From Albirhodobacter sp048262715 (GTDB lineage Bacteria > Pseudomonadota > Alphaproteobacteria > Rhodobacterales > Rhodobacteraceae): 64,000 nucleotides of DNA. A program made the translations under genes and the position numbers. Below the pieces are notes generated by a model that saw nothing but the letters and a program-made list of their open reading frames with translations, searched no databases and was not told where the DNA came from. Positions within the stretch are counted from its first letter, which is position 1. The number at the start of each line of letters is the position of its first letter. The stretch lies in the NCBI GenBank assembly GCA_048262715.1, contig JBLXEV010000005.1, positions 124,001-188,000 on the forward strand, written 5' to 3'. Below, piece by piece: positions 52,155 through 62,095 of this stretch.

Positions 52155-55100
52155 ATGCGCCGTATTTCCGCCGCCCTTATCGTTCTGCTCAGCCTCGCAG
52201 CCCCCGGTTTCGCGCAGGATCCTCTTCCCGAGCGACAGCTTCTCAACACCCGCGATGTGGATTTCTACGGCTCTGATCTGCAAGCCATTTTCGATACGAC
52301 CTTGGAAAATTGCCAGCGCGCCTGTTTAAATGATGCGCAATGCACGGCGTTTACCTTCAACGCCCGCTCGAATTCTTGTTTCCCGAAATCACAGATCCAG
52401 CGGCAGACAGCCTATGAGGGCGCAATTTCGGGCGAAGTGCTCACCGTGCCAAAAGCCCGCCACGATCTCGCGCGCCGCCGTGCGGGGGAGTTGGAGCGCC
52501 TGCGCGACAGCGATTTTGACGCCGCCCGCACCCAAAGCCAGATGCTCGGCGCGCAAACCCTCGCCGGAAGCTGGGATCTGGAGACTGCCCGTGAAGCCTA
52601 TGCGGATCGGCTGTCTTACGGTGATAAGATCGGGGCCTATGATTGGCTCGGGGTGGTGCTGGCCCTTTCGGGCGAGCCCGCATTGTGGATCGACTATGCC
52701 GCGCTGACCCAGCAAGCCTATGATTACGCAGATAATAATCGAAATGCGTCGGATCGCCGCCGCGAGCTGCGCGATGCGGTGCTGCCGAGCGCGATCAACG
52801 CCTATCTGCGGCAAAGCGACGATCAAGGCCGCGCGGCGGCGCTGGTGACTCTCGCCAAAGCGCTCGAAACACTGGACCGCGGCCGCGATAGTCTTCCCGC
52901 CCTACAATTGGCCCAAAGCCTCGCGCCCAATGATGGCCGCATCGCGGAGCAACTTGAGCGCGCCGAAGGGCTTTACGGCTTCCGGATCACGGGCAATGAA
53001 GTCGAGAGCGATATCGCCCTGCCCCGCATCTGCGCCGAATTCAGCGAACCGCTGGCCCGTGCGGGGGTCGACTATTCCAATTACGTCAGCCTGCCCGATA
53101 CCGCCGCCAACGCGGGTCTCGCTGTGACCGCGCAGGACCGCGCTCTGTGCATTGAGGGCGTCACCCATGGCGCGCGCTATTCGCTGACCTTCCGCAAGGG
53201 CCTGCCCGATGAGAATGGCGACAAGCTTGCCCGCGATGTGACGCTGGATATCTATATCCGTGATCGCGCGCCCTCGGTCCAATTCCCCGGCCGCACCTAT
53301 GTTTTGCCGCGCACGCCGGAGGCGGGACTTCCGGTCGAGACGGTCAATCTTGATCGCCTCGATCTGCGCCTGCGCCGGATCAGTGACCGCGCGCTGATCG
53401 CCGCGATCCGCGAGGATTACTTCGGCCGCCCGCTCTCGGACTATCAGGAGCGCTACTTCAGCAGCGATTTCGCCGATGACATCTGGCAGGGCGAAGCGGA
53501 TGTACAAAATACCCTGAACAAAACCATGGTCACCCGCCTGCCGCTTAACGGGCCGCTGGCCGACCTCGCGCCCGGCATCTATGCGCTTTCAGCCTCCGTC
53601 CCCGATGTGGATCGCAACGAGACCCCGAGCGCGATGCAATGGTTCGTGGTCTCCGATCTCGGGCTGACGAGTTTCTCTGGCACGGATGGGCTGCATGTCT
53701 ATGTGCGCGGCCTGAATGATGCGGCACCCAAGGCGGGTGTTGCGGTTGAGCTACTGTCGCGAGCGAACCGTGTTCTGGGCAAGGCCGAGACCGATGCCGA
53801 GGGCCATGTGCTGTTCGAGGCGGGGCTGAGCCGTGGCACGGATGGGGCGGCCCCCGCGATGCTGCTGGCGCAGACGGGCCCAGAGGACGCGCCCGAGGAT
53901 CTGGTGTTCCTCTCGCTCACCGATCCGGCCTTTGATCTCTCGGATCGCGGCGTCGAGGGGATGCCTCCCGCGCCGCCGATTGATGCCTTCCTCGCCACCG
54001 ACCGCGATGCCTATCGCCCGGGCGAGACGATCCATGCGACAGCGCTTCTGCGCGATGCAAAAGCGGCAGCGCTCTCCGGTCTGCCGCTGACCGCGATCCT
54101 GACGCGCCCTGACGGGGTGGAATACGCGCGCCGCCTCTCCTCAGGCGATCTCGCGGGCGGGCATGTGTTTGATCTCCCGCTCGGCACCAGTGTCGCGCGC
54201 GGCACATGGCGGCTGGAATTGCGCTCCGATCTGGAGGCCCCCGCGCTGACCTCGGCCACGCTGCTGGTCGAGGATTTCCTGCCCGAACGGATTGATTTTA
54301 CGCTCAACCTGCCCGATGGCCCGATCCGCGCAGGCGACACCCCGCCGCTTAGCGTCGAGGCGAACTACCTCTTCGGCGCGCCTGCGGGCGATCTCGCGGT
54401 GGAGGGCACCGTGCGCCTGTCGCAGGCCAAGGGGCTAGAGGCTTGGCCCAAATACAGCTTTGGCCGCTATGATGAGCCGCTCAGCCCCGTCACGCGCGGG
54501 TTTGGCGATGGCATCACCACCGACCCGCAAGGCAAAGCGACGATCCCGCTGGCGCTGCCAGAGCTGGAGGCGAATGGCCATTTGATTGAGGCCACGATCA
54601 CTGCGCGCGTCGCGGAAGGTTCGGGCCGCCCCGTTGAGCGCCGGATGACGCAGCCGCTCTCCCTCGCCACGCCGGTGATCGGGCTGCGGCCCGAATTTGA
54701 CGGGCTTGTGGGCGAAGGCGATGCCGCACGGTTCAAGGTGATCGCGCTGGCGCCAGATACCACGCCGACGCCAATGAAACTGCATTGGACGCTGAACCGC
54801 TTGGAGCGCAGCTATCAGTGGTATGAAAGCGGCGGTACATGGGATTGGGATGTCACCACCACGCGCAAACCTGTGGCCACTGGCGATATCACCTCGGGCG
54901 CGGAGCCTGTCGCAATTGAGGCTGCGGTAGACTGGGGCGAGTATGAGATGCTCGTTGAGCGCACCGATGGGGACTATGTCGCCACCTCCTACGCCTTCTC
55001 GGCGGGCTGGTATGTGCCTGCGGGGGCCGATAGCCCCGATACGCTGGAAATGTCGCTGGATGCGCAAACCTATGCGCCGGGCGACACCGCCAAGCTGCGG

Positions 55101-57635
55101 CTGGTCTCGCGCTATGAGGGCACGGCGCTGGTGGCGGTGATGTCCAATCATCTGATCGCGACACAATCAGTGCGGGTCGAGAAGGGTGAGAACCTAATCC
55201 CAGTCGAAGTGACGGAGGACTGGGGTACAGGCGCTTACGTCACCGTGCAGGCGATCCGCCCGATGGATGCGGGCGCGAAGATCGGCCCGTCGCGCGCACT
55301 CGGGCTGGTCTATGCAGCAATTGCGCCGGGCAAACGCGCGCTCACCGTCTCGCTGGGCGCTGACGAGGTGATTGATCCGCGCGGGCCTTTGCCGGTGACG
55401 GTCACTGTGGCGGGCGCAACAGGCCCCGCCTATGTGACACTGGCCGCCGTGGATCTCGGTGTGCTGAACCTGACGGGCTTCAAATCTCCCGCCCCGTCCA
55501 AACATTACTTCGGCCAGCGCCGCCTTGGCGTGGAAATCCGCGATATTTACGGGCGGCTGATTGACGGGCTGAACGGTGCCATGGGGCAGATCCGCTCGGG
55601 CGGCGATGCCGCAGGCGGGATGCAGCGGGAATCCCCGCCGCCAACAGAAGAATTGGTGGCCTATTTCAGCGGCCCCGTCGAGATCGGCGCGGATGGCACC
55701 GCGCAAATCTCCTTCGATATGCCCTCGTTCAACGGCACCGTGCGGCTGATGGCCGTAGCCTGGAGCGCAGAGGCCGTCGGCGAGGCCGAGCGCGATGTGA
55801 TCGTGCGCGATCCGGTTGTGGTCACCGCCAGCCTGCCGCGCTTCCTCGCGCCGGAGGATACCGCCCAGATGCTGCTTGAATTCGTCCATACTGACGGGCC
55901 TGCGGGCGAGATGGGGCTGACGATTGATGCCGCAGGGCTTGATTTGGGCGCGGGGATCCCCGCGACGATCTCGCTCACCGAGAAGGGCAAAGCCGCGCTA
56001 CGGATTCCGGTTTCGGCGCGGGTTGCGGGCGATTTCGAGATGACCGTCGCGCTCACCACCCCCTCGGGCAAGGTTCTCAACAAGGTGTTGCGCGTGCCGG
56101 TGCGGGTGAATGATCCGCAGGTCTCGCAAACCCGTCGGTTTGAACTGGGCGCGGGCGATACGTTCACACTGAGCCGCGATGTATTCGCCGGATTGCGGGC
56201 GGGCACCGGATCGGCGTTGGTCAGCGCAGGGCCGTTGGCGCAGCTCAACGTGCCCGAACTGATGCGCGGCCTTGATCTCTATCCCTACGGCTGCACCGAG
56301 CAGCTCACCAGCCGCGCGATGCCCTTGCTGTATTTCAGCGAGGTCGCGCGCACGATGGGCATGGCGCAGGATGAGGATCTCGACAAACGTCTGGAGAAAG
56401 CGCTCCAGCAGATCCTGACACGGCAAGATGGCAGCGGCGCCTTTGGCCTCTGGCAGCCGCAAGGCGGGGATTTCTGGCTCGATGCTTACGTGGGCGATTT
56501 CCTGTCGCGCGCGAAAGCGAAAGGGGTCGATGTGCCAGACATCGCGTTCCGCGCGGCGATGGATAACCTGCGCAACCAAGTCTCCTACGCGTCGGATTTC
56601 GAGGCCGATACCAATGGCGGCGGCGTGGCTTTGGCCTATGGGTTGATGGTTCTGGCCCGCGAAGGCGCGGCACGGATCGGCGATCTGCGCTACTATGCCG
56701 ATGAAAAAGCGAATGATTTCGCAACACCTCTGGCACAGGCCCAGCTTGGCGCCGCCCTCGCCTTCTATGGCGACCAACAGCGGGCGGATCGTCTCTTCGC
56801 ATTGGCCAACCGCGACATCGCCACCCTCGCCAGCCGCACCGAGCGCGCCGTCTGGCGCGATGATTATGGCAGCACCCTGCGCGATGCCGCCGCAATCTTG
56901 AACCTCGCGACCGAGGCCGGAAGCGCGGTCGTGGACCGCGAGGCCCTCGTGCGGCTGATCTCCGCGCCCGATCGCGGGCGCTCCACGCAGGAGATGACGT
57001 GGGGGCTTTTGGCAGCGCATAGCTTGCTCAAAGATCCCAAGGCGGACGGGCTGACGGTCAACGGTGCAGAGGTCGCGGGCGGCTTTGTGCAGCGGATGGA
57101 GGATGAGGTCGGGATGAGCCCGATTGCGATCCAAAACACCAATGCGAAATCCACCGATCTCACCCTGACCACCTTTGGCGTGCCAACAGGCGCTGTGATG
57201 GCCTCAGGCTACGGCTATTCGATCACGCGGCGCTATTTCACCCCCGAAGGCACGCCCGTTGAAGGGCCCGTGGCGCAGGGCACGCGGCTCGTCGTCGTGC
57301 TCGATGTGGCCCCTTCGGAAGAGGTCGGCGGGCGGTTGATGATCGACGATCCACTGCCCGCAGGGCTGGAGATCGACAATCCGCATCTGATCTCCTCGGG
57401 GGAAATGTCGGATATGCCATGGCTGGAGACGACCTATGCCGAGCATGCCGAATTCCGCAGCGAGCGCTTCCTCGCGCAGGTCAACCGGACAGGCACAAAC
57501 CCGTTCCGGCTGGCCTATGTGGTGCGCGCGATCACGCCGGGCGAATACCATCATCCGGCGGCTTCGGTCGCGGATATGTATCGCCCGCAATATAACGCGC
57601 ATACCGCCTCGGGCCGCTTCATCGTGACGCCATGA
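52155..57635 (+). CDS. Bacterial alpha-2-macroglobulin with PAN domain
   Basis: 1826 residues from the ATG at 52155 (GGGAGAG upstream). Signal peptide MRRISAALIVLLSLAAPGFAQ without lipobox. A PAN/apple-like Cys-rich segment follows (NCQRACLNDAQCTAFTFNARSNSCF near 55-80). Then come macroglobulin domains, a bait-like region, the thioester motif C1380-T-E-Q1383 and the alpha-helical thioester domain. Such proteins trap peptidases in the periplasm and protect the cell with PBP1C, which is encoded next. Lack of a lipid anchor suggests a soluble form. Confidence 0.93.
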   Translation: MRRISAALIVLLSLAAPGFAQDPLPERQLLNTRDVDFYGSDLQAIFDTTLENCQRACLNDAQCTAFTFNARSNSCFPKSQIQRQTAYEGAISGEVLTVPKARHDLARRRAGELERLRDSDFDAARTQSQMLGAQTLAGSWDLETAREAYADRLSYGDKIGAYDWLGVVLALSGEPALWIDYAALTQQAYDYADNNRNASDRRRELRDAVLPSAINAYLRQSDDQGRAAALVTLAKALETLDRGRDSLPALQLAQSLAPNDGRIAEQLERAEGLYGFRITGNEVESDIALPRICAEFSEPLARAGVDYSNYVSLPDTAANAGLAVTAQDRALCIEGVTHGARYSLTFRKGLPDENGDKLARDVTLDIYIRDRAPSVQFPGRTYVLPRTPEAGLPVETVNLDRLDLRLRRISDRALIAAIREDYFGRPLSDYQERYFSSDFADDIWQGEADVQNTLNKTMVTRLPLNGPLADLAPGIYALSASVPDVDRNETPSAMQWFVVSDLGLTSFSGTDGLHVYVRGLNDAAPKAGVAVELLSRANRVLGKAETDAEGHVLFEAGLSRGTDGAAPAMLLAQTGPEDAPEDLVFLSLTDPAFDLSDRGVEGMPPAPPIDAFLATDRDAYRPGETIHATALLRDAKAAALSGLPLTAILTRPDGVEYARRLSSGDLAGGHVFDLPLGTSVARGTWRLELRSDLEAPALTSATLLVEDFLPERIDFTLNLPDGPIRAGDTPPLSVEANYLFGAPAGDLAVEGTVRLSQAKGLEAWPKYSFGRYDEPLSPVTRGFGDGITTDPQGKATIPLALPELEANGHLIEATITARVAEGSGRPVERRMTQPLSLATPVIGLRPEFDGLVGEGDAARFKVIALAPDTTPTPMKLHWTLNRLERSYQWYESGGTWDWDVTTTRKPVATGDITSGAEPVAIEAAVDWGEYEMLVERTDGDYVATSYAFSAGWYVPAGADSPDTLEMSLDAQTYAPGDTAKLRLVSRYEGTALVAVMSNHLIATQSVRVEKGENLIPVEVTEDWGTGAYVTVQAIRPMDAGAKIGPSRALGLVYAAIAPGKRALTVSLGADEVIDPRGPLPVTVTVAGATGPAYVTLAAVDLGVLNLTGFKSPAPSKHYFGQRRLGVEIRDIYGRLIDGLNGAMGQIRSGGDAAGGMQRESPPPTEELVAYFSGPVEIGADGTAQISFDMPSFNGTVRLMAVAWSAEAVGEAERDVIVRDPVVVTASLPRFLAPEDTAQMLLEFVHTDGPAGEMGLTIDAAGLDLGAGIPATISLTEKGKAALRIPVSARVAGDFEMTVALTTPSGKVLNKVLRVPVRVNDPQVSQTRRFELGAGDTFTLSRDVFAGLRAGTGSALVSAGPLAQLNVPELMRGLDLYPYGCTEQLTSRAMPLLYFSEVARTMGMAQDEDLDKRLEKALQQILTRQDGSGAFGLWQPQGGDFWLDAYVGDFLSRAKAKGVDVPDIAFRAAMDNLRNQVSYASDFEADTNGGGVALAYGLMVLAREGAARIGDLRYYADEKANDFATPLAQAQLGAALAFYGDQQRADRLFALANRDIATLASRTERAVWRDDYGSTLRDAAAILNLATEAGSAVVDREALVRLISAPDRGRSTQEMTWGLLAAHSLLKDPKADGLTVNGAEVAGGFVQRMEDEVGMSPIAIQNTNAKSTDLTLTTFGVPTGAVMASGYGYSITRRYFTPEGTPVEGPVAQGTRLVVVLDVAPSEEVGGRLMIDDPLPAGLEIDNPHLISSGEMSDMPWLETTYAEHAEFRSERFLAQVNRTGTNPFRLAYVVRAITPGEYHHPAASVADMYRPQYNAHTASGRFIVTP

Positions 57636-57669
57636 GGCGGGACGCGTTCGCGCGCAGGGTGAGGCTGGC

Positions 57670-59724
57670 ATGAGGCTCTTTGGCGCGGCGGCGATTGGCG
57701 GCTTGGCGATTATGGCGCTGATTGCAGCGGGCGTGGCGGATCTCGGGCGGGCGTGGGTGGCGGATACGCAACTGCCCGCGCTCACCCCTGCGACCTCCGC
57801 AGAAATCCTCGCCGCCGATGGCAGCTTGCTGCGCGCGTTTACCGTGGAGGATGGCCGCTGGCGGCTGAAAGCCGATCCGGCGCGGGTCGATCCACGGTTG
57901 ATCGCGATGCTGATCGCCTATGAGGACAAGCGGTTTTATGAGCATCACGGGGTGGACCCGCTCGCGATGCTGCGCGCGACTGCGCAGGCGCTGCGGCATG
58001 GCGAGATCATCTCCGGTGGCTCGACCCTGACGATGCAGGTCGCGCGGCTGTTGGAGGCGAGCGGCACCGGATCGTGGCGCGGCAAGCTGCGACAAATCCG
58101 CGTGGCGCTGGCGCTGGAGGAGCGGCTGAGCAAGGCGGAAATCCTCGCGCTTTACCTGACATTGGCCCCTTACGGCGGCAATATCGAAGGGGTGCGCGCC
58201 GCTGCACGGATGTGGTTCGATACGGAACCGAACAGGCTAACACCTGCGCAATCGGCGCTGCTCGTCGTGCTGCCGCAAGCGCCCGAAAGCCGCCGCCCTG
58301 ATCGCAATTATGCGGCCGCGATGGCGGCCCGCGCGGCGGCGCTTACGCGCTTTGTCCGCGCGGGCGTGATCTCGCAAGACGACGCCAAGGCGGCGATGGG
58401 CGAGGCCCTGCCCGAAACGCGCCACGCTTTCCCCGCCCTTGCGCCGCATCTGACCGCGCGGCTCCACCGCGCGGCCCCCGATGTTCCCGCCCTGCGGCTA
58501 ACGATCAAAGCCCCCCTACAGGCCGAATTGGAACGTCTGGCGCAGCAATCGCTGGCAGGGCGCGATCCGCAAAGCTCGGTGGCCATCATGGTCGCCGATC
58601 ATCAAACGGGCGCGGTGCTGGCCTCCGTGGGCTCCGGCGGCTGGGATCGTCCCGGCGGGTTTGTCGATATGACGACGGCGCTACGCTCTCCCGGATCGAC
58701 GCTGAAGCCCCTGATCTTTGCGCTCGCATTTGATCAGGGCTTGGCCCATCCCGAAACCCTGATCGACGACCGCCCGACCGCCTTTGGCAGCTACGCGCCG
58801 CAGAATTTCGATGGCAGCTATCGCGGTGAGCTACGCGTCGCGGAGGCGTTGCAACTCTCGCTCAATATCCCGACGGTGGCCCTGACAGAGGCGATCGGCC
58901 CTGCCAAACTGATCGCCGCGCTGCGCCAATCGGGCGCGCAGACAGCACTGCCCAACAATGAACCGCCCGGATTGGCGATTGCGCTTGGCGGCCTCGGGAT
59001 GACTTTGGAAGGGCTGACGCAGGTGTTTGTGACGCTGGCGCGCGGCGGCACGCCGATGCCGCTACACTATCTGGCCGAGGAGAGCCCCCATGAGGGCCGC
59101 GAGGTGGTGAGCCGTGCCAGCGCGTGGCAGGTGGGCCATATCCTCGCAGGGCTGATGCCGCCCGCGGGCCAACCTCTTGGCAAGATCGCCTATAAGACGG
59201 GCACCTCTTACGGCCACCGCGATACTTGGGCGCTGGGGTTTGACGGGCGCTATGTGGTGGGCGTTTGGCTCGGCCGGCCCGACGGCACGCCGGTTCCCGG
59301 CGCATTCGGCGCGGGCGTGGCAGCGCCGCTATTGTTTGAGGTCTTCCAACGGATCGCGCCGCAAACCACCGCGCTGCCCTTGCCGCCGCCCGAGGTTCTG
59401 CTGGTGGAGAACGCCGCCCTGCCCGCACCTCTGCAACGGTTCCGCCCGCGCGGGGCGGTGTTCGCGCCGCGTGCCGATGCGCCGAAGCTGACCTTCCCGC
59501 CAGATGGCGCAACGCTTCTTCTGAATGATGCGCCGCTCACGGTGCGGCTGCGCGACGGGGTGCCGCCGTTTGCGGTGCTGCTCGACGGGCGACCGGTGAC
59601 GATTGGCGCGCACCGTCGCGAAATCGCGCTGCCCGCCCCGCCAACAGGACAAGCGATCCTCTCGGTGATTGATGCCACAGGCAGATCAGATCGCGTGCGG
59701 ATTGGTGTCACCAACGCGCCCTGA
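57670..59724 (+). CDS. pbpC: Penicillin-binding protein 1C
   Basis: 684 residues. Membrane anchor at 5-25; GT51 transglycosylase with EDKRFYEHHGVDP (near 88) and GGSTLTMQVARLL; transpeptidase with SPGSTLKP (SxxK, Ser near 341), SLN and KTGTSYG (near 510); C-terminal BiPBP_C-type domain (TFPPDGATLLLNDAPLTVRLRDG). It polymerises and may cross-link peptidoglycan and is the standard partner of the YfhM-type macroglobulin upstream; 34 bp separate the two genes. Confidence 0.95.
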   Translation: MRLFGAAAIGGLAIMALIAAGVADLGRAWVADTQLPALTPATSAEILAADGSLLRAFTVEDGRWRLKADPARVDPRLIAMLIAYEDKRFYEHHGVDPLAMLRATAQALRHGEIISGGSTLTMQVARLLEASGTGSWRGKLRQIRVALALEERLSKAEILALYLTLAPYGGNIEGVRAAARMWFDTEPNRLTPAQSALLVVLPQAPESRRPDRNYAAAMAARAAALTRFVRAGVISQDDAKAAMGEALPETRHAFPALAPHLTARLHRAAPDVPALRLTIKAPLQAELERLAQQSLAGRDPQSSVAIMVADHQTGAVLASVGSGGWDRPGGFVDMTTALRSPGSTLKPLIFALAFDQGLAHPETLIDDRPTAFGSYAPQNFDGSYRGELRVAEALQLSLNIPTVALTEAIGPAKLIAALRQSGAQTALPNNEPPGLAIALGGLGMTLEGLTQVFVTLARGGTPMPLHYLAEESPHEGREVVSRASAWQVGHILAGLMPPAGQPLGKIAYKTGTSYGHRDTWALGFDGRYVVGVWLGRPDGTPVPGAFGAGVAAPLLFEVFQRIAPQTTALPLPPPEVLLVENAALPAPLQRFRPRGAVFAPRADAPKLTFPPDGATLLLNDAPLTVRLRDGVPPFAVLLDGRPVTIGAHRREIALPAPPTGQAILSVIDATGRSDRVRIGVTNAP

Positions 59725-59830
59725 TCGCCATGGGTCGCGATTTTGGCCGCCTTCTCGCCGTGGGGAAACGCGCCGAAAACCGCACGAAACACAGTCTCGT
59801 ATGGCACGTGAATATCAAACCTCGAGAGAG

Positions 59831-60601
59831 TTAGGAGCGGCTCAAAAGATCCGAGCGGAACGAGGCATCCAGCCGCCGCATATAGCTTTCGGCGCAGCAC
59901 ATATGCTCGCGCATGATTTCCGCCACCGCATCGGAATCCTCCGCCCGCAGAGCCACCAAAAGCTGCTTGTGGCTGGCGATATTCTCCTCGCCAAAGACTT
60001 CATGCTCTTGCATCGACTCGCTGCGATAGCTGACCAGATCGCGCAGCATGCTGTTGAGAAAGCGGCAGAAAAATACCAAGATCACATTGTCTGATGCATC
60101 GCACAGGATGTCGTGGAACTCCGTCTCGACGCGGCGGACCACCGCGCGATCCTGAATAGCATTGGCCTCTTCGCACAAGCGGATATTCTCTTCCAAGCGG
60201 CGGAAATGATCCTCGGTGAGCTTGCCGATCACATTGCGCGCGAGGCTCACCTCCAGCGATTGCCGAAGCTCGTAGACATGGGCGAAATCGAGCTTTTGAA
60301 AATGCAGATATTGCCGCAGATGCTGGGTGGCGATGTCGATCGACGCGTCTTGGATCTCCGGCCCGCCATTGGGGCCAGAGAGCATCCGCACCATACCCTC
60401 CACTTCGAGCGCCTTGAGCGCCTCGCGGATCGTGCCTTTGGAGCAGCCGTAATGCTCCATCAAGGCGCGCTCATTGGGCAGGCGATCCCCTGGGGTCAGC
60501 CCCTCCCGCGCGATCCGGCGACGGATATCCTCCGCCACCTGATCAGACAGCTTAATGCGGGCGAGCTTGCGCTCTTTGCCTGTCGACGCGTCCAAATCCA
60601 T
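59831..60601 (-). CDS. GntR family regulator, FCD subtype
   Basis: 256 residues. Winged helix KLSDQVAEDIRRRIAREGLTPGDRLPNERALMEHYGCSKGTIREALKALEVEGMV, then a long FCD ligand domain (VYELRQSLEVSLARNVI, EFHDILCDASDN, SHKQLLVALRAEDSDAVAEIMREHM). AAGG lies 7 bases before the ATG. Last gene of the minus-strand LivF-M20-M81 operon, 9 bp after M81; probably its repressor. Confidence 0.92.
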   Translation of the reverse strand: MDLDASTGKERKLARIKLSDQVAEDIRRRIAREGLTPGDRLPNERALMEHYGCSKGTIREALKALEVEGMVRMLSGPNGGPEIQDASIDIATQHLRQYLHFQKLDFAHVYELRQSLEVSLARNVIGKLTEDHFRRLEENIRLCEEANAIQDRAVVRRVETEFHDILCDASDNVILVFFCRFLNSMLRDLVSYRSESMQEHEVFGEENIASHKQLLVALRAEDSDAVAEIMREHMCCAESYMRRLDASFRSDLLSRS

Positions 60602-60610
60602 CGCGGTGCC

Positions 60611-62095
60611 TTAACTGGTAAACTCGATTTCGGAGTCCAACGGATATATGGGACGCGCGAGTTTTTTGAAAGAGAATAGATCATAATCAGAGCCTGTTAC
60701 GCCCGAACTGGCGCATTCAATAGTAGCCTTGGCCAAGGGTTCAAAGACAGGACGGCAATACATCCGCGATTTAAGATGCCAGAAGCGCGCGGCCATGGCG
60801 TCGATCCCGAGCGAGGTAAACACCCCCAGATCGAGCGGCTCATGCGGATCCTCACAGATCACGATCTGCGCCGCGCCGATATCAAACGCTGCAGCGCGGC
60901 CCATCGAGAGCATCTGCCCATTGTAAATCGGCCCCGTGACGCGGTAGCACCCATCGGAGAGCGCGGTGACCTTACCGCGCAGGCGCAGCGGTGGCTGCGG
61001 CGCGGGCAGGCCCTCGGCACGCATCTTGTTGCCAAGGGAAACCTCAACTTCGGCCCCCTGTCCCGCCGCGAAAAGCTGCGCCACGGTTTGCGGATCGGCA
61101 ATCGGGCCCACGACGATGCCGCTCTGCCCCGCCTCCAGCAGCGCCGCGAGCACATCCATCACATCACAAGACCCGCCGGAATTGCAGTTATCGCCGTGAT
61201 CGAGCATCAGGATCGGGGCGGAGCCATCCGCGAGTTCCACCGCGCGCGCGACCGAACGCGCCAAGGGTTCTTCCTGATAGACATACTCCGCGCGACGCGC
61301 CCACGCCTCTCTGGCAAGCTCCGCCGCAACCTGTTGCGCGAGCTCCGCCGTGTCGGCGACCGTCAGAATCGACAGGCCCGCCTCTTTAAGATCGGCGAGC
61401 GGGAACCCCCCGAACACGGTCACCGCCTGCACGCCTTGCCGCGTCTCCGCCTGCCGCGCCATCGCGATCAGATCAGTCATCGCGCAATCGGTCGTGGTGT
61501 TCATCCTTAGCGTCGCCGCCAGCATCGGCGGATGATTGAGCGCCATTGCGGGGCGCGCCCCACCCGAGAGCAGCGGTTCAAATAGCCGCGTGACATGCGC
61601 GCCCGTCTCGACCATATCGATATGCGGGTAGGTCTTGAAGCCGACGATCACATCGCAATTGTCCAGCAAGGCTTGGCTGATATTCCCGTGCAGATCCAAG
61701 GCGACGCCAATCGGCACTTCGGGAGCGGCGGTGCGCACGCGCGCCAGCAAGGCCGCCTCGCCATCATCATGGCTGCGTGTCACCATTGCGCCGTGCAGAT
61801 CAAGCAAAATGCCGTCGCAGCCCTTGGCCACGGCCTCCACAATTGCCTGCACCATCACCTCGAACGCCGCATCCTCGACAGGGCCCGACGGGTTCGCATG
61901 GGCGATGATCGGCACCTCGATCTGCGCACCGATTTCGCGCGCGAACGCATGGAAAGCGCCAAGCGCGGTTGGATGGCCTTCGGCGGCGGCCAAAGCTTCC
62001 GCGCCGAAGATCGGGTTAAACACGCTCAGAGGGGTTTTCACTGGCGAGAAGGTGTTCGTCTCGTGGTTTACACGGGCAAGAACGAGGCGCGTCAC
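60611..62095 (-). CDS. M81 family metallopeptidase (MlrC-like)
   Basis: 494 residues from a GTG at 62095 (GTGA overlap with the M20 gene). Starts LVLARVNHETNTFSPVKTPL with the conserved HETNTF; then GCDGILLDLHGAMVTRSHDDGE and VALDLHGNIS (metal-binding Asp/His), and ILMLDHGDNCNSGGSCD. Named for MlrC of microcystin degradation; most members probably hydrolyse small peptides or D-amino-acid compounds. With the M20 hydrolase and a branched-chain-type importer it suggests uptake and cleavage of an amide or peptide. Confidence 0.92.
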   Translation of the reverse strand: MTRLVLARVNHETNTFSPVKTPLSVFNPIFGAEALAAAEGHPTALGAFHAFAREIGAQIEVPIIAHANPSGPVEDAAFEVMVQAIVEAVAKGCDGILLDLHGAMVTRSHDDGEAALLARVRTAAPEVPIGVALDLHGNISQALLDNCDVIVGFKTYPHIDMVETGAHVTRLFEPLLSGGARPAMALNHPPMLAATLRMNTTTDCAMTDLIAMARQAETRQGVQAVTVFGGFPLADLKEAGLSILTVADTAELAQQVAAELAREAWARRAEYVYQEEPLARSVARAVELADGSAPILMLDHGDNCNSGGSCDVMDVLAALLEAGQSGIVVGPIADPQTVAQLFAAGQGAEVEVSLGNKMRAEGLPAPQPPLRLRGKVTALSDGCYRVTGPIYNGQMLSMGRAAAFDIGAAQIVICEDPHEPLDLGVFTSLGIDAMAARFWHLKSRMYCRPVFEPLAKATIECASSGVTGSDYDLFSFKKLARPIYPLDSEIEFTS

